The notes beneath the pieces were generated by a model. The model saw only the letters and a list, made by a program, of their open reading frames with translations. It had not been told where the DNA came from and searched no databases. DNA of 14,583 nt, taken from positions 1-14,583 of the forward strand of contig DAXETY010000063.1 in assembly GCA_051155755.1 (NCBI GenBank), read 5' to 3'. Positions within the stretch are counted from its first letter, which is position 1. Each line of letters opens with the position of its first letter. Made by a program: the position numbers and the translations under genes. Shown in pieces: positions 7,284-14,253 of the stretch. The DNA is from DAXETY01 sp051155755. Its GTDB lineage: Bacteria > Desulfobacterota > Desulfobacteria > Desulfobacterales > SG8-13.

Positions 7284-7376
7284 GATAAGATGGACTCCTT
7301 TCCGGCTATGTAATTTTTTGGCTCCCCAATTTGGTAATCGATCTCAGGTTTCGCCAGAATTTGTGGTTCAATGTAA

Positions 7377-7392
7377 TGCACTAAGTATGCCA
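7377..7392 (-). promoter_or_regulatory. Sigma-54 (-24/-12) promoter for the pilin gene
   Basis: The minus strand reads TGGCATACTTAGTGCA, with GG and GC separated by exactly 10 nt, as in the sigma-54 consensus TGGCAC-N5-TTGCA. The predicted start is near 7366, giving an 83-nt leader before the pilin ATG. The gene immediately upstream encodes a sigma-54 activator, which strengthens the call. Confidence 0.7.
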
Positions 7393-7442
7393 GTATTGTG
7401 TTGAATTGGCAAGCAGAAACGAATTCAAATAAAATAAAAACA

Positions 7443-7476
7443 GTTACAGGCCATTGTTGCAAAAACCGGCCGTAAC
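7443..7476 (-). terminator. Terminator-like hairpin after the sigma-54 activator gene
   Basis: On the minus strand GTTACGGCC (7476-7468) pairs with GGCC-T-GTAAC (7452-7443), forming a 9-bp stem with one bulged T. The loop is 15 nt, and a T-rich run (TGTTTTTATTTT) follows. It lies about 60 nt past the activator stop and upstream of the pilin promoter, so it would separate the two transcripts. The inverted repeat could instead be the activator's binding site. Confidence 0.55.
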
Positions 7477-7536
7477 CGAAAGCTGCCGGAAAGCCTGCCA
7501 AATCTCCAAAACTTCAAAAAATGTAGATTCTAAAGA

Positions 7537-8916
7537 TCAGTAATTTCCGTTTTTGATGCTCTTGACATCGATATTGTGTTTCTTGATCCGATGCCAGAGG
7601 CTGCGTTGATTGATCCCGAGCAATTCCGTGGCCCGGATTTGGACCCCGCCCGTTTTCCGCAGGGCGTCGATGATAAGGGATTTTTCGATTTCCGCCAGCC
7701 GCTCGTCCAGGGACAGGCCGCTGGGCAGGTTGGGCATGCATCCGTCGCCATTTTCGAACGGTCCGCTGATCTGGACCGGCAGATGAGCCGCTTCGATGTA
7801 GCCGTCTTCGGAGATCACCGCCGAGCGTTCGATCACATTTTGCAATTCACGCACATTGCCGGGCCAATGGTAGGACATCAGCATCTGCAGGGCGGTGGAT
7901 GTGACCTGGACTTCCTTGTGGGAGTTTTTCAGAAAGTGATCCACCAGCGACGGGATGTCTTCCTTGCGCTCCCGCAGCGGCGGCAAATGCAGGGTGAACA
8001 CGTTCAAACGGTAGAACAGGTCTTCGCGAAACCGGCCCTCCTGAACCATCTGCTCCAGGTTGCGGTTGGTCGAAGCGATAAAGCGCACATCCACCTTGAT
8101 GGTTTTGCTGCCGCCGACCCGGTACAGCTCCCGTTCCTGGATGACCCGCAGGATCTTGGACTGCAGGTTGTAGGGCATATCCCCGATTTCATCCAGAAAA
8201 ATGGTGCCGCCGTTGGCCATGTCGAACTTGCCGGGCTTGAACGAGGTGGCTCCGGTGAAGGCGCCTTTCTCGTGACCGAACAGCTCGCTTTCCAGCAGCT
8301 CTTCGGGTATGGCGGCGCAGTTGAGCTTGATAAAGGGCTTGTTCTTGCGCTGGCTCTGTTCGTAGATGCTGGTGGCCACCAGCTCTTTGCCGGTGCCGCT
8401 TTCCCCCAGGATCAACACCGTGGCTTCGGTGGGGGCCACCTTCATGATCAGGCTCATCAGGCCCCGCATCGGAAGGCTCTCCCCGATTAATTGAGGGAAA
8501 TAATGACGGGACTCCATGCGGCTGAGCACGGAGGTGACCTGGTCGAACACGTAGGTAAATCGTTGAATCGGATCACCGGCATCGGATTTATTCGAAGCGG
8601 CGACATCCGGGTTCACCGGTGCATACTTGCGGGCTTTTTCGACGAATTGCTCCACCGGTTTCAAAATCAGGCGCACCAGCACCACCCCGGAGGCAAAGGA
8701 AAGGCCGGCCACCATGGTGGTCAACAGCCAGACCAGGTTGCGGGTCTGCGCATCCCCGGCAATCTGGTACCGGATCAGATTGTATACCAGCACCGCCGCC
8801 AGTACGGTGAATCCCATGATGATAAACGGGATGATGATGTACAGGCTGATGTGAAACCGCGGCAGTTTTTGGAGATCTTTGAGTTTTTGGCGTAACATCG
8901 ATATCGCTGCCGGCAT
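7537..8916 (-). CDS. Membrane-anchored sigma-54-dependent transcriptional activator
   Basis: This 459-residue protein starts with two membrane helices (about 24-46 and 61-84) joined by a very short loop, then a HAMP-like linker. It has no response-regulator receiver domain. The AAA+ domain carries Walker A GESGTGKE (171-178), the sigma-54 contact loop GAFTGA (218-223), Walker B TIFLDEIGD (238-246) and FREDLFYRL (296-304). A Fis-type helix-turn-helix closes the protein (about 424-447). It would open sigma-54 promoters by ATP hydrolysis from the inner membrane. The pilin promoter just downstream is the obvious target. ATG 8916 is used; ATG 8898 is an alternative. The sequence just upstream of 8916 is a REP-like palindrome. 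The missing receiver suggests direct sensing through the membrane helices rather than a PilS/PilR phosphorelay. Confidence 0.93.
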   Translation of the reverse strand: MPAAISMLRQKLKDLQKLPRFHISLYIIIPFIIMGFTVLAAVLVYNLIRYQIAGDAQTRNLVWLLTTMVAGLSFASGVVLVRLILKPVEQFVEKARKYAPVNPDVAASNKSDAGDPIQRFTYVFDQVTSVLSRMESRHYFPQLIGESLPMRGLMSLIMKVAPTEATVLILGESGTGKELVATSIYEQSQRKNKPFIKLNCAAIPEELLESELFGHEKGAFTGATSFKPGKFDMANGGTIFLDEIGDMPYNLQSKILRVIQERELYRVGGSKTIKVDVRFIASTNRNLEQMVQEGRFREDLFYRLNVFTLHLPPLRERKEDIPSLVDHFLKNSHKEVQVTSTALQMLMSYHWPGNVRELQNVIERSAVISEDGYIEAAHLPVQISGPFENGDGCMPNLPSGLSLDERLAEIEKSLIIDALRKTGGVQIRATELLGINQRSLWHRIKKHNIDVKSIKNGNY

Positions 8917-8918
8917 CG

Positions 8919-8994
8919 TTCACCGCAAAGGCGCAGAGGACGCCGAGAAATGAATCCTTATAACTTTCTGCGTTCTCGCCGCCTCGGCGGTGAA
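8919..8994. repeat. REP/MITE-like imperfect palindrome
   Basis: The sequence begins TTCACCGCAAAGGCGCAGAG and ends with the matching complement CTCGCCGCCTCGGCGGTGAA, with arms of about 31 nt around a short centre. This resembles a palindromic repeat of the type 'accgcaaaggcgcagagg', which I recall as dispersed in many bacterial genomes. It ends 2 nt from the start codon of the sigma-54 activator, and its arm supplies the only ribosome-site-like GGTGA there. Confidence 0.75.
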
Positions 8995-9053
8995 TCCATC
9001 TTAGCTTTGCACCTAAGTTGAGCGATTGTCGAGGTTGCCGCAGGTACAAGGAA

Positions 9054-9091
9054 GATGTCGTTCCGCAATAGATTCTATGCGGGACGGCATC
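9054..9091. repeat. Imperfect inverted repeat (hairpin)
   Basis: GATGTCGTTCCGCAATA (9054-9070) and TATGCGGGACGGCATC (9076-9091) pair over most of their length, with a 5-nt loop. It lies inside the repeat-rich gap and could be a remnant of a second small palindromic element or an RNA hairpin. Confidence 0.5.
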
Positions 9092-9130
9092 TGACGCCGC
9101 AGATGCGGTAAGATCGGCAATCCCGAAGGG

Positions 9131-9196
9131 TTTCAAATTTTAAAAAATGAAAAAGATACAATCCTTTATCAATTGATTGATTTTTAAAATTTGAAA
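9131..9196. repeat. Perfect 16-bp inverted repeat, AT-rich
   Basis: TTTCAAATTTTAAAAA (9131-9146) and TTTTTAAAATTTGAAA (9181-9196) are exact complements around a 34-nt spacer. The structure begins 8 nt after the mshG stop (minus strand). It is too AT-rich for a typical terminator stem. The same core recurs after mshE, so it looks like a mobile or recombination-related repeat. Confidence 0.75.
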
Positions 9197-9203
9197 CGCT
9201 CAA
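9183..9203 (-). repeat. 21-nt direct repeat, copy after the mshG stop
   Basis: This copy lies immediately beside the mshG stop codon (9206-9204). It is identical over 21 nt to 10449-10469, which sits 2 nt past the mshE stop codon. The shared core is AAATTTGAAACGCTC on the plus strand. The two copies bracket mshG. Confidence 0.85.
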
Positions 9204-10424
9204 CTATTTCACCATGGTGGTCAGGTCCCACATCGGCAGAAAAATGGCCAGCGCGAAAAAGCCCACCACCGCCGCCAGGCCGATGGTCAGCATCGGTCCG
9301 ATCGCCCCGGCCAGTTTCTCCATGGCATAGGAAACTTCCGTATCGTAGTGATCGGAAACCTCCTGGAGCATCTCCTGCAGGTTGCCGGATTCTTCCCCGA
9401 TGGCGACCATGTTGATCAGCATGGGTGTAAAATAGGCGGAGGTGCTCAGCGGTCCGGCGATGCCGCGGCCCTCTTCGAGCTGGTTGCGAATGCGTTCCAC
9501 GTCGCGCGAAATGGCGGCATTGCCGATGGTCCCGGCCAGGATGCGCATCGATTCGAGGATGTCCACACCGCTGGAATGCAGAATCGAAAAAATACTGGCA
9601 AATCGGGAGATGGCCGCTTTCTGCAGCAACGGGCCGATGATGGGAATGCTCAGAAAAAGCTTGTCCTTCGAGTACTGTCCGGCTTCGGTCTTTAAATACA
9701 GGTAGAGTGCGATGCCGGCCAGTACCGCACCGCCCAGGATCATTGGCCAGAACTGGGACATGAACGCATAAAGCTGCATGCAGATGACGGTGGGCAGCGG
9801 AAGATCGAGACCGGCATTCTTAAAAATGTTGACGAATTTCGGTATGACGAAGGTCAGCAGCACCACGAAGGCGACCCCCAGAAAGACCACCACGATCGCC
9901 GGATACTGCAGAGCGGAGTGAATGTCTTTTTTGATCTTGTGCTCGTGGGACAAGATGTAGGTCATCCGTTCGAGGATTTCCGGCAGGGCCCCGCTGGCTT
10001 CGCCGGCCTGCACCATGCTGCAGTAAAGGGGCGAAAACACGTGTGGATGCCGGCGGAAAGCTTCGCTCAGGCTGGCCCCCTCGCTGATGTCCTGGTGCAT
10101 GGCGTGGATGATTTTTTGAAATTTGGGGTTTTCGGTTTGCGCTTCCAGGATCTGCAGCAGGTTCAACATGGAAACCCCGGCCCGCACCATCGTGCGGAAC
10201 TGCTTGGTGAAGAGCAGAATGTCCGGTATGGAGACGGGTGTGAAGCGGTCTTTCAGTTTTTCCAGGCTCAGTCCCGAGACACTGCCGGCGATCTCGCGTA
10301 CCTGAGTGGGAATGTAGCCCTGGGCGGACAGCTTGGTGTTGGCCGCTTCGACGGACTCGGCTTCGATCACGCCTCGATTGGTGGCTCCGGTTTCGGTGAT
10401 GGCCTGATAGGCATACTTTGCCAT
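9204..10424 (-). CDS. mshG: Type II secretion/type IV pilus inner membrane platform protein (GspF/PilC/MshG)
   Basis: This 406-residue protein has the family's usual length and layout: two T2SF cytoplasmic domains (about 68-172 and 271-373) and three membrane helices (about 172-195, 225-246, 373-397). The N-terminal MAKYAYQAITETGATNRGVIEAES is typical of GspF/PilC. Conserved-looking stretches such as ALQYPAIVVV, and in each half a GE-SG motif (GEASGALPEI near 141 and GEESGNLQEM near 343), are present. I chose ATG 10424; a TTG at 10439 is in frame but has no advantage. It forms the platform that couples the ATPase to pilin extraction. It follows mshE by 47 nt, and both genes have the same 21-nt sequence right after their stop codons. 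Confidence 0.95.
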   Translation of the reverse strand: MAKYAYQAITETGATNRGVIEAESVEAANTKLSAQGYIPTQVREIAGSVSGLSLEKLKDRFTPVSIPDILLFTKQFRTMVRAGVSMLNLLQILEAQTENPKFQKIIHAMHQDISEGASLSEAFRRHPHVFSPLYCSMVQAGEASGALPEILERMTYILSHEHKIKKDIHSALQYPAIVVVFLGVAFVVLLTFVIPKFVNIFKNAGLDLPLPTVICMQLYAFMSQFWPMILGGAVLAGIALYLYLKTEAGQYSKDKLFLSIPIIGPLLQKAAISRFASIFSILHSSGVDILESMRILAGTIGNAAISRDVERIRNQLEEGRGIAGPLSTSAYFTPMLINMVAIGEESGNLQEMLQEVSDHYDTEVSYAMEKLAGAIGPMLTIGLAAVVGFFALAIFLPMWDLTTMVK

Positions 10425-10448
10425 AGTGAATACCCACAACCTGAATTA

Positions 10449-10469
10449 TTTAAAATTTGAAACGCTCAA
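10449..10469 (-). repeat. 21-nt direct repeat, copy after the mshE stop
   Basis: Identical to 9183-9203 over 21 nt, in the same orientation. It occupies much of the 47-nt gap between mshE and mshG, 2 nt beyond the mshE stop. A shorter related piece (AAATTTGAAAC) occurs at 12435-12445 in the gap after the MshM-like gene. Confidence 0.85.
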
Positions 10470-10471
10470 AA

Positions 10472-12175
10472 TTATAGGATGACTGCGGAGGCCGCCTCGT
10501 CAAAGGTCGTGATGCCGCGGTAGATTTTCTTGGCGGCGTCCTGTTTCAAAGTGGTGAACTCGCCTCGTTTCTGGGCTTCCCGGGCAATGTCGTGCGACGA
10601 TGCTTTTTTCAGAATCAGCTCCTGAATGGGGTCGTCGATCAGCAGCACTTCGTAGAGCCCGGTGCGCCCTTTGTAGCCGGTGTGCATGCAGTTGAAACAA
10701 CCCTCTCCGGCTTGAAAATTGGAATCCGGTCCGTTGTCCAGTCCCCAGAATTGGAGCGCTTCCTGGGACGGAGTGTAAGCGGTGCGGCATTGAGGGCATA
10801 CCGTGCGCACCAGCCGTTGTCCGAAGGCCGCGATCATGGTCGAGGCCACCAGGAAGGGTTCAATGCCCATGTCGATGAAACGGGTCACCGCACCGGCGGC
10901 ATCGTTGGTGTGCAGGGTGCTCAACACCTTGTGCCCGGTCAGGGCCGCCTGCACCGCGATGGTGGCGGTCTCCGAATCCCGGATCTCACCCACCATGATC
11001 ACGTCCGGGTCCTGCCGCAGGATGGAGCGCAATCCGTCGGCGAAGGTCATGCCGGCTTTGCGGTTGAGCTGGACCTGGCAGATTTTATCAATTCGGTATT
11101 CCACCGGATCTTCGACGGTGATAATGTTGATGTCCGGTTTGTTGATGGTCTTTAAAATCGAATACAGGCTGGTGCTTTTGCCGCTTCCGGTCGGCCCGGT
11201 GCTCAGGATCATGCCGTAGGGCCGGCTGATGACCGACACCACCTTGGCCCGGTCTTTCTCCGCCATTCCCAGCCGTTCCAGGGAATAGACGCCGCTGCTG
11301 GTGTCCAGCAGCCGCAGGACCATGTTCTCCCCGTATATGGAGGGAATCGTCGAGGCCCGGATGTTGATTTCCTTGTTTTTCATTTTGACGGTAAACCGAC
11401 CGTCCTGGGGGATGCGTGAAATGGAAATGTCCATGTTGGCCAGGATCTTCAGCCGTGAGACGATCGGCAGGAACATGGACTTGGGCGGTGCCGGGACTTC
11501 GTGCAGTTTGCCGTCCACCCGGAACCGGACCTGCACGTAATCTTTTTCCGGACTGATGTGAACGTCGCTGGCGCCTTCGCGCACCCCCTGGGAGAGAATC
11601 GAATTGACCAGGCGCACCACCGGTGCTTCTTCGGCCATGCCCTGCAGGGAACTGACCTCTACGTCTTCGGTGACCTGGGCTTTTTCGTTCTCCTTGTCAT
11701 ACTGCATGTCCTCCATGTCTTCCAGCACGCCGCCGATGCCGGAATAGGTTCCGTAGAGGGTGCTCAGCAGCTGGTTCAGATCCTGCTCGGTGCAGATGAT
11801 GGTTTCCACTTCGTTGTTGGTGTATACCTCGATGGCATCCACGGCGTTGATGTCCATCGGGTCGGTCATGGCCACGGTGATCAGCAGGCCGCTTTTGCAC
11901 AGCGGAGCGACCTGGTAACGGAAGGCCATGTCGGCCGGAATCACGTTGGCCAGTTCGACATCCACGCGGTAGCGTTCGGCCGAATATTTCTTCAGGTTCA
12001 GCTGATCGGAAACCATGTCAACGATCTGCGATTCGCTGACCAGGCCTTCGCGCACCAGAAACTGTCCGAGTTTGAGTCCCGACTTTTTCTGATAGGGCAG
12101 CGCTTCTTCGAGTTGCTCGCGGGTAAGCAGGCCGCCTTCAACCAGTATTTCCCCCAGCCGTTTTTTTGCTTTCAA
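10472..12175 (-). CDS. mshE: Type II/IV secretion assembly ATPase with MshEN domain (GspE/PilB/MshE)
   Basis: This 567-residue assembly ATPase powers pilus extension. The N-terminus holds two 24-residue MshEN motifs: R6-L7-G8 to Q29 and K35-L36-G37 to Q58, separated by exactly five residues. This is the arrangement known to bind cyclic di-GMP in MshE; here Arg of the second motif is Lys. The core has Walker A GPTGSGKST (327-335), the VEDPVEYRI Asp box, and Walker B VGEIRD (395-400). Four cysteines (C460, C463, C493, C496) form the metal-binding element of GspE/PilB proteins. The start codon is TTG at 12175, with AGGTA 8-9 nt upstream. This start keeps the first motif at residue 6. It is followed by mshG, as in MSHA and many T2SS operons. 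Confidence 0.96.
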   Translation of the reverse strand: MKAKKRLGEILVEGGLLTREQLEEALPYQKKSGLKLGQFLVREGLVSESQIVDMVSDQLNLKKYSAERYRVDVELANVIPADMAFRYQVAPLCKSGLLITVAMTDPMDINAVDAIEVYTNNEVETIICTEQDLNQLLSTLYGTYSGIGGVLEDMEDMQYDKENEKAQVTEDVEVSSLQGMAEEAPVVRLVNSILSQGVREGASDVHISPEKDYVQVRFRVDGKLHEVPAPPKSMFLPIVSRLKILANMDISISRIPQDGRFTVKMKNKEINIRASTIPSIYGENMVLRLLDTSSGVYSLERLGMAEKDRAKVVSVISRPYGMILSTGPTGSGKSTSLYSILKTINKPDINIITVEDPVEYRIDKICQVQLNRKAGMTFADGLRSILRQDPDVIMVGEIRDSETATIAVQAALTGHKVLSTLHTNDAAGAVTRFIDMGIEPFLVASTMIAAFGQRLVRTVCPQCRTAYTPSQEALQFWGLDNGPDSNFQAGEGCFNCMHTGYKGRTGLYEVLLIDDPIQELILKKASSHDIAREAQKRGEFTTLKQDAAKKIYRGITTFDEAASAVIL

Positions 12176-12515
12176 TCGATATTACCTATTCGTGAGCGAT
12201 TGCGGTTCCAAGCCACGGAAGATTATGCGATCATCCGTTTTTGATGCAGCCCGGTCGACTCCCAGGCGCCCAGACACCCTTTCAAAATTCTTCAAAATTT
12301 GGAGTTTCGCTTTCCGGTGTTTCTCACAAATCCCGTCCCGGTGCAAGATGGGTACGCTCAGCTGTAGCATGCTGCCGGATTTCGACTTTCACCGGTGTCA
12401 TTCTTGATGAAGTCGTCATTTGTTATTTTACCACAAATTTGAAACCGGTTGAACCAAGATTCGTGGTACCGATCCGAATGGCCGGCTGAGTCCGGGTGGA
12501 AGGTGGTCGAAAGGG
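12176..12515. other. 340-nt intergenic gap between mshM-like gene and mshE
   Basis: No convincing gene is present; a 62-residue minus-strand frame (12182-12370) has no recognisable features. The gap holds a tandem 10-mer TTCAAAATTC/TTCAAAATTT (12281-12300) and a partial copy (12435-12445) of the repeat that follows mshE and mshG. A weak minus-strand TAAAAT box (about 12432-12427) without a good -35 is the only promoter-like hint. In Vibrio-type loci mshN lies here, and it is absent. Confidence 0.55.
12281..12300. repeat. Tandem AT-rich 10-mer duplication
   Basis: TTCAAAATTC followed directly by TTCAAAATTT. It lies in the mshM-mshE gap and resembles the AT-rich cores near other genes of the cluster, but is not the same repeat. 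Confidence 0.5.
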
Positions 12516-14162
12516 CTATCCGATGCTTCGTCCAAACAGCGGATCGGCAAAGTAAACGGTCTTTTCCGGGGGCAGCCGCTGCACTCTGGTTTCGGCGGCG
12601 ATTCCGGCGGGCAGCGAGTCCACATAGGCCTCCGCTGCGTCTTCGTTTGTGAAATGCCGCGGGAAGACCAGCGCGAAATGCAGCCCCTGCTCCGGAGTCC
12701 AGTAGGGCACCATGCGCATCGGCGGAGCATCTTGCCGGCGGTCGCGCAGCGCCGTGAAGGCTTCCTCCAGGGAATCGCTTTTCCCGAATACGACCCACCA
12801 GGCATCACTTCCGGTGGGCTGGCGACGGGCCGGTATGGCCGGCAGTACCATGGTTTGCCCGACGGCGATGCGATCCGGGTTTTCGATCTGCGGGTTGGCC
12901 AGGACCAGCAGCCTGAAATAACGCGAATCGAAGGTGCCGTAAACCTGCTCGATCAGCCCGGAAAAGGTTTCGTTGCGTTGCACGGTCAGGCGGCCCAAGA
13001 TCGCGTCGTAGTTTGTAAACCGGGGCTCGGCCGGTTTGGATACCGGGGCCGGCGCAGATTGGGTTTTTTCCGCAGAGGCGCCGGCTGCCACCGGGGCGGG
13101 CGCATCTTCGGCAGGCGCTGCAGCCGGTTCGGCGGGTGCCGGCCGAGGTTCCGGCGCCGGTTCGATTTTGTGATACACGCCGGGCGGGGACAGCGTGGCT
13201 TTTTCCAATGTCGGCTTCCATGACGGGATGTGCGGTTGCCGCTGCAGGTAAGGCGGCAGCAGCACCACGCCCGCTCCGACCAGCACCAGGATGGCCGTGG
13301 CGGCCGCCACCGCAGCGCGCTTTTTGCGCGGCGGTTTCTGGTTGTAGCCCCGCTGAATGCAGGTGCGCACCAGAAACAGATCGACGAGGGTGCGGTTCTG
13401 GATGATCATCGTCAGAATGCAGCGGTGACAGAGGTTGATGATCTTGCGCGGGTATCCACCCGTGGACATGTAAATCATCACCAGCGCCGGCCAGGTGAAA
13501 AACGTGAAGGTGTCGGGTCCGCTGCTGGATTTTTCCAGGCGATAGCGGATCATGGCCCGCGTGTCCCTAAAGCTCATCGGCTTGAGCAGGTGGTACATGT
13601 TGATGCGGTCACCGACGTTGGCGTGGGCCTTGATGATTTCGGCAAACTCCTTCTGGGCGAAGATGACGATCTGCAGCAGCTTGTATTCGTTGGTCTCGTA
13701 GTTGAGAAATTCGCGCAACAGTTCCAGACAGTAAGTCGGCAGCTTCTGGCCCTCGTCGATGATCAGAATGACCGTGCGGTTTTCATTCACGCCCCGTTTG
13801 AACAGGTAATTTTTAATGGTCTCTTTCAGCTGCCAGTCGTCGGCTTGGGCCGGGGGTTTTTTCCCGGTCAGCATGCCGGCCACACCCTGCAGAAATTCGG
13901 TCGGGCCGGCAAAGTGCGGGTCGAGAATCAGGTGGGTTTCGAATTCGTCGGTGTCGTCGAATCGGCGGATCAACTGGCGGCAAAGTGTGGTTTTACCGGT
14001 TCCGACCTCGCCGATGATTACGTTGAGCCCGCGGCGCAGGCGCAGCGCCAGCTCCAGTTTCTGCAGACAATCCATGTGCTGGCCGGATCCGTAGAAAAAA
14101 TCCGGATCCGGGGAATTGGAAAACGGTTCTTTATCGAGGTTGACGATGCTGAAATAATCCAT
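12516..14162 (-). CDS. mshM: ExeA/MshM-type AAA ATPase with periplasmic LysM and SPOR-like domains
   Basis: This 548-residue protein begins MDYFSIVNLDKEPFSNSPDP, typical of the ExeA/MshM family. The cytoplasmic AAA domain has Walker A GEVGTGKT (51-58) and Walker B VILIIDE (131-137). A basic stretch precedes a single membrane helix (about 283-302). Outside lies a Pro/Ala-rich linker (about 335-380), a LysM-like module (about 391-441, NETFSGLIEQVYG to IAVGQTMVLP) and a SPOR-like region (about 455-530). In Aeromonas, ExeA with ExeB uses peptidoglycan binding to help place the secretin, so this protein may couple ATP use to secretin insertion at the cell wall. Simple MshM lacks this tail; here it may compensate for a missing mshN. 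ATG 14162 is chosen; the upstream open frame runs into the secretin gene. It lies 91 nt after the secretin. Confidence 0.9.
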   Translation of the reverse strand: MDYFSIVNLDKEPFSNSPDPDFFYGSGQHMDCLQKLELALRLRRGLNVIIGEVGTGKTTLCRQLIRRFDDTDEFETHLILDPHFAGPTEFLQGVAGMLTGKKPPAQADDWQLKETIKNYLFKRGVNENRTVILIIDEGQKLPTYCLELLREFLNYETNEYKLLQIVIFAQKEFAEIIKAHANVGDRINMYHLLKPMSFRDTRAMIRYRLEKSSSGPDTFTFFTWPALVMIYMSTGGYPRKIINLCHRCILTMIIQNRTLVDLFLVRTCIQRGYNQKPPRKKRAAVAAATAILVLVGAGVVLLPPYLQRQPHIPSWKPTLEKATLSPPGVYHKIEPAPEPRPAPAEPAAAPAEDAPAPVAAGASAEKTQSAPAPVSKPAEPRFTNYDAILGRLTVQRNETFSGLIEQVYGTFDSRYFRLLVLANPQIENPDRIAVGQTMVLPAIPARRQPTGSDAWWVVFGKSDSLEEAFTALRDRRQDAPPMRMVPYWTPEQGLHFALVFPRHFTNEDAAEAYVDSLPAGIAAETRVQRLPPEKTVYFADPLFGRSIG

Positions 14163-14253
14163 GGCAGCGATTCTTATGACCGGCCGCACACCCAATCGAA
14201 CCGGTGCGGCGTTTTCGGCGCAGGCGTGCGATTCGCGGAAGATAAAGCCGCGG

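Larger units (their letters stand above)
8917..9203. other. Repeat-rich intergenic region between mshG and the sigma-54 activator
   Basis: No gene is supported in this 287-nt stretch. It contains a REP-like palindrome (8919-8994), an imperfect hairpin (9054-9091), a small hairpin CCGCA-GA-TGCGG (9097-9108), and a perfect 16-bp inverted repeat (9131-9146 with 9181-9196), the right arm of which overlaps a 21-nt direct repeat. Such density suggests a landing place for small repeats or a decayed mobile element. I see no clear promoter for the activator gene. Confidence 0.6.

Noticed and set aside
7576..8490. Long plus-strand frame opposite the sigma-54 activator, and other long plus-strand frames opposite the pilus genes
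   Set aside because: They are antisense shadows produced by GC-rich codon use; the minus-strand products have clear motifs.
9204..12175. Reading the cluster as a plain type II secretion system
   Set aside because: The order with an MshM-type ATPase, tandem MshA-like pilins and MshP/Q-like parts fits MSHA better; no GspC/L/M gene is visible, although the right flank is not in view.
12182..12370. 62-residue minus-strand frame in the mshM-mshE gap
   Set aside because: No recognisable domain or ribosome site, and it spans an AT-rich repeat.
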